NCBI GenBank assembly: GCA_029821215.1
Contig: JALGTV010000092.1
Location: 1-5,790 of the forward strand
Direction: 5' to 3'
Source: Candidatus Zipacnadia bacterium
GTDB taxonomy: Bacteria; Armatimonadota; Zipacnadia; Zipacnadales; Zipacnadaceae
DNA: 5,790 nucleotides
Part shown: positions 1 to 5,668 of the stretch, one piece after another
Layout: every line of letters begins with the position of its first letter
How positions within the stretch are numbered: the stretch's first letter is position 1
The notes under the pieces: model-generated
The model's input: the letters and a program-made list of their open reading frames with translations, nothing else
What the model was told of the DNA's origin: nothing
Databases searched by the model: none
Made by a program: the position numbers and the translations under genes

Positions 1-44
1 AATTGCTGCTATTTGCCGCTCCCAATCTGTTGAAGACCACTTTC

Positions 45-73
45 TTGACCCCCGCAAACTCGCGGTCTACAAT
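45..73 (+). promoter_or_regulatory. Sigma-70-type promoter for the deacetylase-like gene
   Basis: TTGACC at 45-50 matches the -35 consensus at 5 of 6 positions. It is followed by a 17-base spacer and TACAAT at 68-73, also 5 of 6 for the -10. Transcription would start near base 80, giving a leader of about 37 bases before the ATG at 117. A promoter this close supports the ATG at 117 over the longer in-frame TTG start at base 3, which would lie upstream of the promoter. Seen directly; activity is inferred. Confidence 0.65.
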
Positions 74-116
74 AGCTTTATTATATCCTTACTATCTGAG
101 AGAAGGAGACAGGAGA

Positions 117-1205
117 ATGTCCCCAAAATTAGCGATTTCCTCGCCTCGTGACGGGGATGTGCTTAATCGCCACGACGGGAAACTGACCGATGAAGCCCTA
201 ATGGTGGAAGTGAAAGGCACCATCCCCATAGGGACTGCGGTAACTGTTAATGGCATCGCCGCCAGTGTAACCGGTGAGGCTTTCACTTGTCCTGTGCCTC
301 TGACTCAACGCGAGCAGACCATTGAGGCCCGTGCTGGTGACACCACCGCAAGTATCCGGGTGGTGTGCGACCACAACTCGCGGCCTCGCTATCGCTATTC
401 GGTGGACGACAACATCCAGTGGCTGGCCGACCTGGGGCGGGAACCCGATAGCTTTGATTCCCTCTTTGACCACTGGTTCCTGGCCTTCTGGCGGCGAATG
501 CACCAGCAGTACAATTCTAAGATCCATTTGAATATCTACTATCAGACAATTGACCAAAGCTTTAACTTGTCAATGCTGCCGGAGAAATGGCGGGACGAGT
601 TTGAACAGAATTCGGACTGGCTGCATCTCTCCTTCCATGCTCTACAAGACAAACCTGATCGTATTTACAAGGATGCGACTTATGACCAGTTAGCCCACGA
701 TTTTGAACTGGTCATGAATGAAATCAAGCGTTTTGCTGGGGAGGCAGTCACCACTAACGTCACTACCATCCATTGGGCCAAAGTACCCCGTAAAGCCTGT
801 CGCGCCCTGATTGATCGCGGGGTAGACGTGCTTATCGGTCTGTTGGAGGATAGCCCGGATGGTAGCTACACAAATTACTATCTGGACCGGGACACCGCCG
901 ACCACGTTAAGACTCGTGATGCCTGGAAGGATTATTCGGAGGGCTTTATTTTCGTGCCTTGTGATGCTGTGGTTAATGTGCACGACCTTGCCAATATTAT
1001 TCCGCACCTCAGTCAGCGGACCACCAATCCCCACATCGGCGAGATGCTGGAGCTGCTTATCCACGAGCAGTACTTCCGCCCTGACATCCCCGACTTATAC
1101 CAATCCGACGTAATGGAGAAAACCGAACAGGCCATCCGATGGGTAACTGAACACGGATACGAGCCGTGTTTCTGGTCAGAGGGATTCTTAGGCTCTCCGC
1201 TTTAG
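117..1205 (+). CDS. Ig-like plus polysaccharide deacetylase-like (beta/alpha-barrel) domain protein
   Basis: This encodes 362 residues. I chose the ATG at 117 because AAGGAG at 103-108 lies 8 bases upstream and a good promoter precedes it. Residues 5-84 read like a bacterial Ig-like domain (ISSPRDGD, GTIPIGTAVTVNG, then a VPLTQREQTIEA strand pattern). Residues 90-362 resemble the glycoside hydrolase/deacetylase superfamily related to NodB. SVDDN (95-99) fits the metal- and base-aspartate motif, HLSFH (170-174) fits the paired metal histidines, and TTIHW (216-220) and IHEQYF (315-320) look like further active-site strands. By family knowledge it would hydrolyse N- or O-acetyl groups or glycosidic bonds of a polysaccharide, but the substrate is unknown. 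There is no signal peptide or membrane segment, which is odd for a protein with an Ig-like module. The motifs are diverged from classical NodB (serine one place later in the histidine motif), so the enzymatic activity is inferred. The gene converges on secA and shows no operon partner here. Confidence 0.75.
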   Translation: MSPKLAISSPRDGDVLNRHDGKLTDEALMVEVKGTIPIGTAVTVNGIAASVTGEAFTCPVPLTQREQTIEARAGDTTASIRVVCDHNSRPRYRYSVDDNIQWLADLGREPDSFDSLFDHWFLAFWRRMHQQYNSKIHLNIYYQTIDQSFNLSMLPEKWRDEFEQNSDWLHLSFHALQDKPDRIYKDATYDQLAHDFELVMNEIKRFAGEAVTTNVTTIHWAKVPRKACRALIDRGVDVLIGLLEDSPDGSYTNYYLDRDTADHVKTRDAWKDYSEGFIFVPCDAVVNVHDLANIIPHLSQRTTNPHIGEMLELLIHEQYFRPDIPDLYQSDVMEKTEQAIRWVTEHGYEPCFWSEGFLGSPL

Positions 1206-1286
1206 CAGGAAGAGTAGAAGCGTAAGACAATCTCGTCGCGCTGCCAGCCAGATTCGGCCATCGGCGCACAGATAGCTGACTGATTG
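1206..1286. other. Convergent gap between deacetylase-like gene and secA
   Basis: These 81 bases separate two convergent stop codons. Only weak inverted repeats are visible: GCGC at 1238-1241 with GCGC at 1264-1267, enclosing GCC (1247-1249) and GGC (1256-1258), and a bulged AGATAGC/GCTAATCT pairing at 1272-1294 that runs over the secA stop. Neither is followed by a T-run on either strand. I see no convincing intrinsic terminator, so termination here may be Rho-dependent or lie elsewhere. Confidence 0.4.
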
Positions 1287-4244
1287 CTAATCTCGCTTAT
1301 AGGGGTTGTTCGGTTTGAGCATACAACACTTTTTGTACTTTTTGCCACTGCCACAGGGGCATGGGTCATTACGGCCCGGTTCCTCCGGGGCCACATAGGT
1401 ATCAGGGGAGCCTAAACTGGCCTCCGCCGCCTCGCTCATCGGTGTCTCTGGACCGCCCGACTCACCACCCGCCGGCACCCCTGCTGCAACCGGCTGCAGC
1501 ATAGGCGTACCGGTCTCCAAATCTTCCATCCGTACGCCCCGTTGCTCGGCTACCGCCTCGGTGGTAAGCATCGCCTTGGTCATGTCCGCGGCGATGTGAT
1601 CTTCCAACTCACCAAAGTTTTGATCAGCCTCATGGATGTATTCAACTAACGGATCGCGCTGGGCATGGGCGCGCAGATGGATGCTGTCGCGCAGGTAATC
1701 CATCTCCTGGAGGTGGTTCATCCACCGGTTGTCAATAATGCGCAGCAGCCAACTGCGCTCTATCTCCCGCATCACCTCGGCTCCAATTACTGCCTCTCGC
1801 TGCTCATACAAATCTCGGGCTGCCTGGCACAGGACCTCAGTTAGGTCCTCCACAGTGCTCTCATAAACTTCATCTTGCCCCACCAGTGCTCCGATCCCGG
1901 GGACCGCCTCTACCAATGCCGAGTAAAGCGCCTGCATATCCCGGTCTTCGGGATGTAGCTTGGGACTGGCATTAGCTTCTATTGTTCGCTTAACCGTATG
2001 CTCTATCATCTCCAGTACCCGCCTGCGGATGTTTTCGCCTTCCAGAACTGCTCGGCGGTAACCGTAGATGCGCTGGCGCTGCTCATTCATTACTTCATCG
2101 TACTTCAAAGTCTGTTTGCGGATTTGGAAGTTGCGCAGCTCCACCTTTTGCTGGGCTCGCTCCAGCGAGCGGCTGACAATCTTATGCTCCAGTGCCTCCT
2201 CTTCTGGCCACCCCCGCAGGAACATTCCAAACCTCTCCGGGCCAAACAGCTTCATCAACTCATCCTGAAGGCTAACGTAGAACCGCGAGCTTCCCGGATC
2301 ACCCTGGCGCCCGGAACGGCCACGGAGCTGGTTATCAATACGCCGACTCTCGTGGCGCTCGGTGCCCAGAATATGCAGCCCGCCGATACTTTTGACCTTC
2401 TCGTAAAGCTCGGCGTTAACCTCTTTGGCGCCCTCCTCTGGCTTGCCGCCCAGAACGATATCCACCCCGCGGCCGGCCATATTGGTAGCGATGGTCACCT
2501 GCCCTGGCCGGCCCGCCTCGGCAATAATCCGCCCCTCCTGTTCGTGGTATTTGGCATTAAGAATGTTGTGGGGCACACCCTCGTTCAGTGCCGCGGCCAG
2601 TCGTTGCCGATGTTGATCATTCTTGCCTTCATCCTCACCAGCCACCCCCAGCAGCCACAGAAGCTTCTCAATATTCTCCTCAGTGGTAGCCTCCGGATCT
2701 ACTCCCAGGTCGCGGGCAACCGGGGCCAGGTCATGCCGACTCAGCTCATCAATAGGCGTCCGTAGCAGTTCAGTATACTCATTTTGCTGTTCACGGGGCA
2801 GGTCAGTGTTATCCCGCAATTGTGCCTGACATAGCAGCACCAGACAATGGCGACGCAGCTTGTCCGGGGCCAGTCGCGTGCCCAGATACTCCGAGACTTC
2901 CACCGAGCGCGTCCCCACCAGCACCGGCTGCTCGCGCACATACATATTCAGAATCTCGGAGACAATCCCCCGGTACTTAGCCTCCTGGGTCTTGTAGACC
3001 ACATCAGGATGATCCGTGCGGATAACCGGCTCGTTAGTAGGTATTATTACCACTGGCATCCCGTATATCTGCACGAACTCAGTCTCTTCCGTCTTGGCCG
3101 TGCCCGTCATACCGGCCAGTTTCTCGTACAGCCGGAAGAAGTTCTGGTAGGTGATGGACGCCACTGTCTGGCGAGCCGCCTGGACGTGCACCCCTTCTTT
3201 AGCCTCGATGGCCTGATGCAGGCCATCGCTATAGCGCCGCCCGGGCTGGAGGTGGCCGGTAAACTCATCAACAATCACCACCTCACCATCCTTAACCACA
3301 TAGTCCACGTCCCGATGGTACAAAGCATGGGCCTTCAAGGAGGCACTGATGTGGTGGGAGATGTCCAGATACTCGGGATCAGAGAGATTGTCAATACCCA
3401 GCATCCGTTCCACCTTCTCCTGTCCCTGCTCGGTCAGGGCCGCTTGGTGGAACTTCTCGTCATAGATATAGTCTGCATCCGGATCCTCTTCATCCGGCGA
3501 GCCCCGCAACTGCGAGGTAATGCGGTTAATCTCTTCGTAGAATTGCACGCTCTTCTGTGGCATACCCGAGATAATCAGCGGCGTACGGGCCTCGTCAATC
3601 AGGATACTGTCTACCTCGTCTATGATGGCGTAATACAGGTCAGGTAGGACCAGATTCTCCACCCGGGTGGTCATATTGTCTCGCAGATAGTCAAACCCCA
3701 GCTCGCTATTCTCCACGTAGGTGATGTCTTTGGCATAATTAGCCTGGCGCTCAGGGGCATCCATCTCTTTCTGGATGTAACCACAGCTCAGGCCCAAGAA
3801 CTCGTATATCTCCCCCATCCACTCCGCCTGCCAGCGCACCAGGAAATCGTTGACGCTGACCAGGTGGGCCCCGCGCCCCAACAGGGCATTGAGGTACAGG
3901 GGCATAGTGGCCGTCAGGGTCTTACCCTCACCGGTTTTCATCTCGGCAATCTTGCCCTCGTGCAGGACAATAGCGCCCATCACTTGCACGTCAAACGGGC
4001 GCTGGCCGATAGTCCGCCAGGCACCCTCCCGCGCCACGGCAAAGGCCTCATTGAGAATGTCGTCCAGCGTCTCACCGTTCGCCAGCCGGTCACGGAACTC
4101 GTCAGTCTTAGCCCGAAGCTGCGCGTCACTGAGTTGCTTAACCTCAGGCTCCAGAGCGTTAATCTCCTCCACCCGTCGCCGCAGCCGCGCCAATTCACGC
4201 TCATTGGCATCCACTATTCGTTTCAATGCACCTATAATCGACAT
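1287..4244 (-). CDS. secA: Preprotein translocase ATPase SecA
   Basis: SecA is the cytosolic ATPase that pushes unfolded preproteins through SecYEG. The 985 residues contain the family in order: Walker A MKTGEGKT (102-109), Walker B DEVD with DEARTPLIISG (209-227), the preprotein cross-linking region (about 223-370), AGMTGTAKT (377-385), GTRSVE (444-449), ATNMAGRGVDI (586-596), and the arginine-finger block HESRRIDNQLRGRSGRQGDP (631-650). The helical scaffold (about 695-731), two-helix finger (about 840-870) and C-terminal zinc motif CPCGSGKKYKKCC (962-974) follow. The length exceeds the common 840-900 because of an extra 85-95 residues within 459-555 of nucleotide-binding domain 2 and a Pro/Gly/Ala-rich linker (about 905-957). 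Variants worth noting are VENSEL in place of the usual GTNNEF before GFDYLRDNM, and His860 at the finger tip. The ATG at 4244 follows an SD (AAAGGTGAT) and an extended -10. No frameshift is seen. The 330-base gap and separate promoter suggest it is transcribed alone. Confidence 0.98.
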   Translation of the reverse strand: MSIIGALKRIVDANERELARLRRRVEEINALEPEVKQLSDAQLRAKTDEFRDRLANGETLDDILNEAFAVAREGAWRTIGQRPFDVQVMGAIVLHEGKIAEMKTGEGKTLTATMPLYLNALLGRGAHLVSVNDFLVRWQAEWMGEIYEFLGLSCGYIQKEMDAPERQANYAKDITYVENSELGFDYLRDNMTTRVENLVLPDLYYAIIDEVDSILIDEARTPLIISGMPQKSVQFYEEINRITSQLRGSPDEEDPDADYIYDEKFHQAALTEQGQEKVERMLGIDNLSDPEYLDISHHISASLKAHALYHRDVDYVVKDGEVVIVDEFTGHLQPGRRYSDGLHQAIEAKEGVHVQAARQTVASITYQNFFRLYEKLAGMTGTAKTEETEFVQIYGMPVVIIPTNEPVIRTDHPDVVYKTQEAKYRGIVSEILNMYVREQPVLVGTRSVEVSEYLGTRLAPDKLRRHCLVLLCQAQLRDNTDLPREQQNEYTELLRTPIDELSRHDLAPVARDLGVDPEATTEENIEKLLWLLGVAGEDEGKNDQHRQRLAAALNEGVPHNILNAKYHEQEGRIIAEAGRPGQVTIATNMAGRGVDIVLGGKPEEGAKEVNAELYEKVKSIGGLHILGTERHESRRIDNQLRGRSGRQGDPGSSRFYVSLQDELMKLFGPERFGMFLRGWPEEEALEHKIVSRSLERAQQKVELRNFQIRKQTLKYDEVMNEQRQRIYGYRRAVLEGENIRRRVLEMIEHTVKRTIEANASPKLHPEDRDMQALYSALVEAVPGIGALVGQDEVYESTVEDLTEVLCQAARDLYEQREAVIGAEVMREIERSWLLRIIDNRWMNHLQEMDYLRDSIHLRAHAQRDPLVEYIHEADQNFGELEDHIAADMTKAMLTTEAVAEQRGVRMEDLETGTPMLQPVAAGVPAGGESGGPETPMSEAAEASLGSPDTYVAPEEPGRNDPCPCGSGKKYKKCCMLKPNNPYKRD

Positions 4245-4255
4245 AAGATACTCAA

Positions 4256-4264
4256 ATCACCTTT
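4256..4264 (-). promoter_or_regulatory. secA ribosome binding site at the predicted 5' end of the mRNA
   Basis: On the minus strand the sequence reads AAAGGTGAT, complementary to the 16S 3' end, with 11 bases to the ATG at 4244. The transcription start predicted from the -10 box falls about 4261-4262, inside this element. The SD would then be at the extreme 5' end of the message or partly lost, so the true start or promoter may differ slightly. The element is seen directly; the conflict is inferred. Confidence 0.6.
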
Positions 4265-4267
4265 GAT

Positions 4268-4276
4268 ATTATATCA
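4268..4276 (-). promoter_or_regulatory. Extended -10 promoter for secA
   Basis: The minus strand reads TGATATAAT: a perfect TATAAT (4268-4273) preceded by the TGn extension (4274-4276). The hexamer 17 bases upstream, TTAAGC (4291-4296), is a poor -35 with 3 of 6 matches, which extended -10 promoters tolerate. The leader to the secA ATG would be only about 17 bases, leaving no room for a structured leader or SecM-type arrest peptide downstream of this start. Confidence 0.6.
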
Positions 4277-4529
4277 CAATTAGGGAGATAGCTTAAGTGT
4301 CAGCCCGTGTCGCAGGTGAAAGGCGGCGGCGGGGGGAATTAGATAGTATGCGCGCCGTGCTAATACTGGCGAGTGTAGTCGCGCGAATTAGCCGCTAATC
4401 GGCTGCCCTATATAGACCGAAGACCAATTCAATATCCAAAAATTCGGTGAGGTGTACCGGCAATATACCGAGAAAGTGCCGGGGTGGAACCTCCTTAGGG
4501 GCCTACGAGCACTGAGAAAGGGCTAAACT
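4277..4529. other. Intergenic region between secA and the cyclase-like gene
   Basis: No credible gene is seen here in any frame. Visible structure: a G-rich run GGCGGCGGCGGGGGG (4322-4336) on the plus strand; direct repeats of GAATTAG at 4336-4342 and 4385-4391; GCGCG (4350-4354) able to pair with CGCGC (4380-4384); hairpin AGCCG-CTAAT-CGGCT (4390-4404); and CCGGCA (4457-4462) pairing with TGCCGG (4477-4482) across a 14-base loop. A stretch reading ACCTCCTTA (4489-4497) on the plus strand resembles the 16S 3' end, so the minus strand carries a perfect SD-like TAAGGAGGT with no start codon at a usable distance. A function is not established. Confidence 0.5.
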
Positions 4530-4559
4530 GCGTCCCGGCTGGCGAGTCTTTCGGGACAC
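4530..4559 (-). terminator. Terminator-like hairpin after the cyclase-like gene
   Basis: In the minus-strand RNA an 8-bp stem forms (GTGTCCCG with CGGGACGC, including one G-U pair) around a 14-base loop, starting 15 bases past the cyclase stop codon. The downstream sequence, AGTTTAGCCCTTTCT, is only moderately T-rich. It is placed where a cyclase terminator is expected, but the tail and large loop make it a weak intrinsic terminator. Confidence 0.4.
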
Positions 4560-4574
4560 GTAGAGTGCCGAGTA

Positions 4575-5246
4575 TCACCAGTCAAGCCCGTGAATGGTGA
4601 CTCTTTGAGGATACTGCCCGCGAAAGTCCGTGGTTTCCTGCTCTTTGCTAAACGATTTATACTGTTCGGCATGTTGCAGGAACTCATCGGAGCAAACTGC
4701 GCGATACTTTCTGGCAAGATCATGCGAAACCATTTTGCACGCAAGATTGATAGCATCGCCCAGATACAGGAAATGTCGCTTAGCTATCGGCTCCTTAATG
4801 CCTCCCTGTTCATCCGCGAGCCCAGAACGTCGTGGTGGCGGTTGATAGCGTCCCCATGGGTCGCACTCATAAACATCACCATAGTGCAGTGCGATTCTAA
4901 TGGCGAAATCTTTTGACAAAGGAACGTTGGAGTTCTTTAAGTCCTCAACCAGACAGTCAAAGTGGCGAATTGTTTTGCGGACTATGGGACAGACGCCTTC
5001 TGCCTTGTTCGACAGGTAGATGAAGCCATCCCCAGTGTGATTGGCTGTTCCGACCACGGCCCCGTATGTCGATGCTTCAAAGACGCTAGCGATGGGTGAC
5101 GTGTTCCTGATAAAATCAACCAATGCCTTAGCTAATTCTTTGGCCTTGTGCTTAGGAGCAGCGCGGTAGCAAGCCGCGGTCCATCCTGTCATATCAGTTA
5201 CGACAATAGCCTGATTCTTCCGCAGAGTGATGGATTTATCGTTCAT
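4575..5246 (-). CDS. Stand-alone divergent class III nucleotidyl cyclase-like protein
   Basis: The 223 residues cover a single class III cyclase homology domain with no receptor, membrane or HAMP part, so it should be soluble. Motifs in order: VVTDMTGWT (15-23, first metal aspartate Asp18), HTGDGF (70-75, second metal aspartate Asp73), IALHYGDV (118-125), and GDAINLACKM (163-172). Against the canonical pattern, the adenine-reading lysine four before Asp73 is Asn69, the partner aspartate three before Gly163 is Leu160, the transition-state asparagine is kept (Asn167), and the transition-state arginine is Lys171. About 20 extra residues with a PPPRR run (136-140) separate the HYGDV strand from GDAIN. 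If active it makes a cyclic nucleotide from an NTP, but the base is uncertain and may not be adenine. The start ATG at 5246 has only a weak GAGGG SD 9 bases upstream; an in-frame TAG lies 42 bases upstream of the ATG. The region looks somewhat AT-richer than secA. No sensor or effector partner is adjacent. Confidence 0.75.
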   Translation of the reverse strand: MNDKSITLRKNQAIVVTDMTGWTAACYRAAPKHKAKELAKALVDFIRNTSPIASVFEASTYGAVVGTANHTGDGFIYLSNKAEGVCPIVRKTIRHFDCLVEDLKNSNVPLSKDFAIRIALHYGDVYECDPWGRYQPPPRRSGLADEQGGIKEPIAKRHFLYLGDAINLACKMVSHDLARKYRAVCSDEFLQHAEQYKSFSKEQETTDFRGQYPQRVTIHGLDW

Positions 5247-5459
5247 TCGGTTACGCCCTCGCAGAAAAATTGTGTTCTGGTGCTAGGCTGCTCCAGGGAT
5301 ATTTCCTTCGTGACAAGCTCATGCCACCCCCACACGGCAGTCGGACATACCCAGTCCTGCGGTCAACCATCATTTCCTATCCTAGCATATTGCCCAAGCC
5401 GAAAGTCCAAGCCTTGCCAGGAGCCGTCCCGTCCAGGTTGATGAAGGCCCCCCTCCCCT

Positions 5460-5488
5460 ATTGTAGCTCAAATTTGCGGTGGCAACAA
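5460..5488 (-). promoter_or_regulatory. Candidate promoter for the cyclase-like gene
   Basis: On the minus strand TTGTTG (5483-5488) and TACAAT (5460-5465) are spaced 17 bases apart. The -10 is strong (5 of 6) and the -35 weak (3 of 6), which could suit a regulated promoter. The predicted start near 5453 leaves a leader of about 207 bases to the ATG at 5246. The assignment is inferred from sequence only. Confidence 0.4.
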
Positions 5489-5498
5489 GGGTACCCTT
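5487..5498. promoter_or_regulatory. 12-bp perfect palindrome, possible operator
   Basis: AAGGGTACCCTT is a perfect inverted repeat. It overlaps two bases of the candidate leftward -35 box and extends upstream of it. A dimeric regulator bound here could block or stimulate the cyclase-like gene's promoter. No second copy was noticed in the window, and no regulator gene is present, so the role is inferred. Confidence 0.35.
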
Positions 5499-5554
5499 TT
5501 ACAGTGGCTGATGAAAGTGTAGCTTGTAGCCCTACCCTTCCCGCCTGATTTGCC

Positions 5555-5583
5555 TTGACGCCAGACGCTGCTTTGTGGATACT
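5555..5583 (+). promoter_or_regulatory. Candidate promoter for the membrane-protein gene
   Basis: TTGACG (5555-5560, 5 of 6) is spaced 17 bases from GATACT (5578-5583, 4 of 6). Transcription would start near 5590, giving a leader of about 80 bases to the ATG at 5669. It is a reasonable sigma-70-type match in the right place and orientation. Confidence 0.4.
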
Positions 5584-5668
5584 AAACCGAGGTTAGCAGA
5601 GCACAGAGCTCCTACACAAAAATGGTATTTCCCCTTTCCCAGACAAGCACGAAAGGAGAACCAGACTA

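Larger units (their letters stand above)
5247..5668. other. Divergent intergenic region with regulatory candidates
   Basis: These 422 bases lie between the starts of two divergent genes. No credible gene is seen; the short open frames lack SD sequences and protein-like composition. It contains a minus-strand promoter candidate (5460-5488), a 12-bp palindrome (5487-5498), a rightward promoter candidate (5555-5583), a C-rich tract (5446-5458), and a small GAGC-GCTC hairpin near 5600-5612. Bases 5247-5453 would be an unusually long untranslated leader of the cyclase-like gene if the minus-strand promoter is correct. I recognise no known riboswitch class in it. Confidence 0.5.

Noticed and set aside
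3..116. Upstream extension of the deacetylase-like protein from a TTG at base 3
   Set aside because: No SD is seen, the extension is not domain-like, and a good promoter lies inside it while the ATG at 117 has a strong SD.
1998..2765. Long plus-strand open frame of 255 codons
   Set aside because: It lies entirely opposite secA; its composition is that of the complement of a conserved gene, with no SD or recognisable domain.
2847..3647. Long plus-strand open frame of 266 codons
   Set aside because: It is also antisense to the conserved secA reading frame; its length comes from biased third positions of secA codons.
4245..4440. Short minus-strand frames upstream of secA that might be a SecM-like leader peptide or gene remnant
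   Set aside because: They are broken by stops, lack ATG plus SD, and show no arrest-type motif.
4476..4497. T-box riboswitch (GGGTGGAACC resembles the T-box sequence)
   Set aside because: The trailing GCG is missing, no convincing stem I or terminator pair is seen, and the strand leads into the antisense of the cyclase-like gene rather than an aminoacyl-tRNA synthetase or amino-acid gene.
5270..5548. Small plus-strand open frame of 92 codons in the divergent intergenic region
   Set aside because: It has a non-ATG start without SD, is rich in Pro/Ser with no domain pattern, and overlaps the regulatory candidates.
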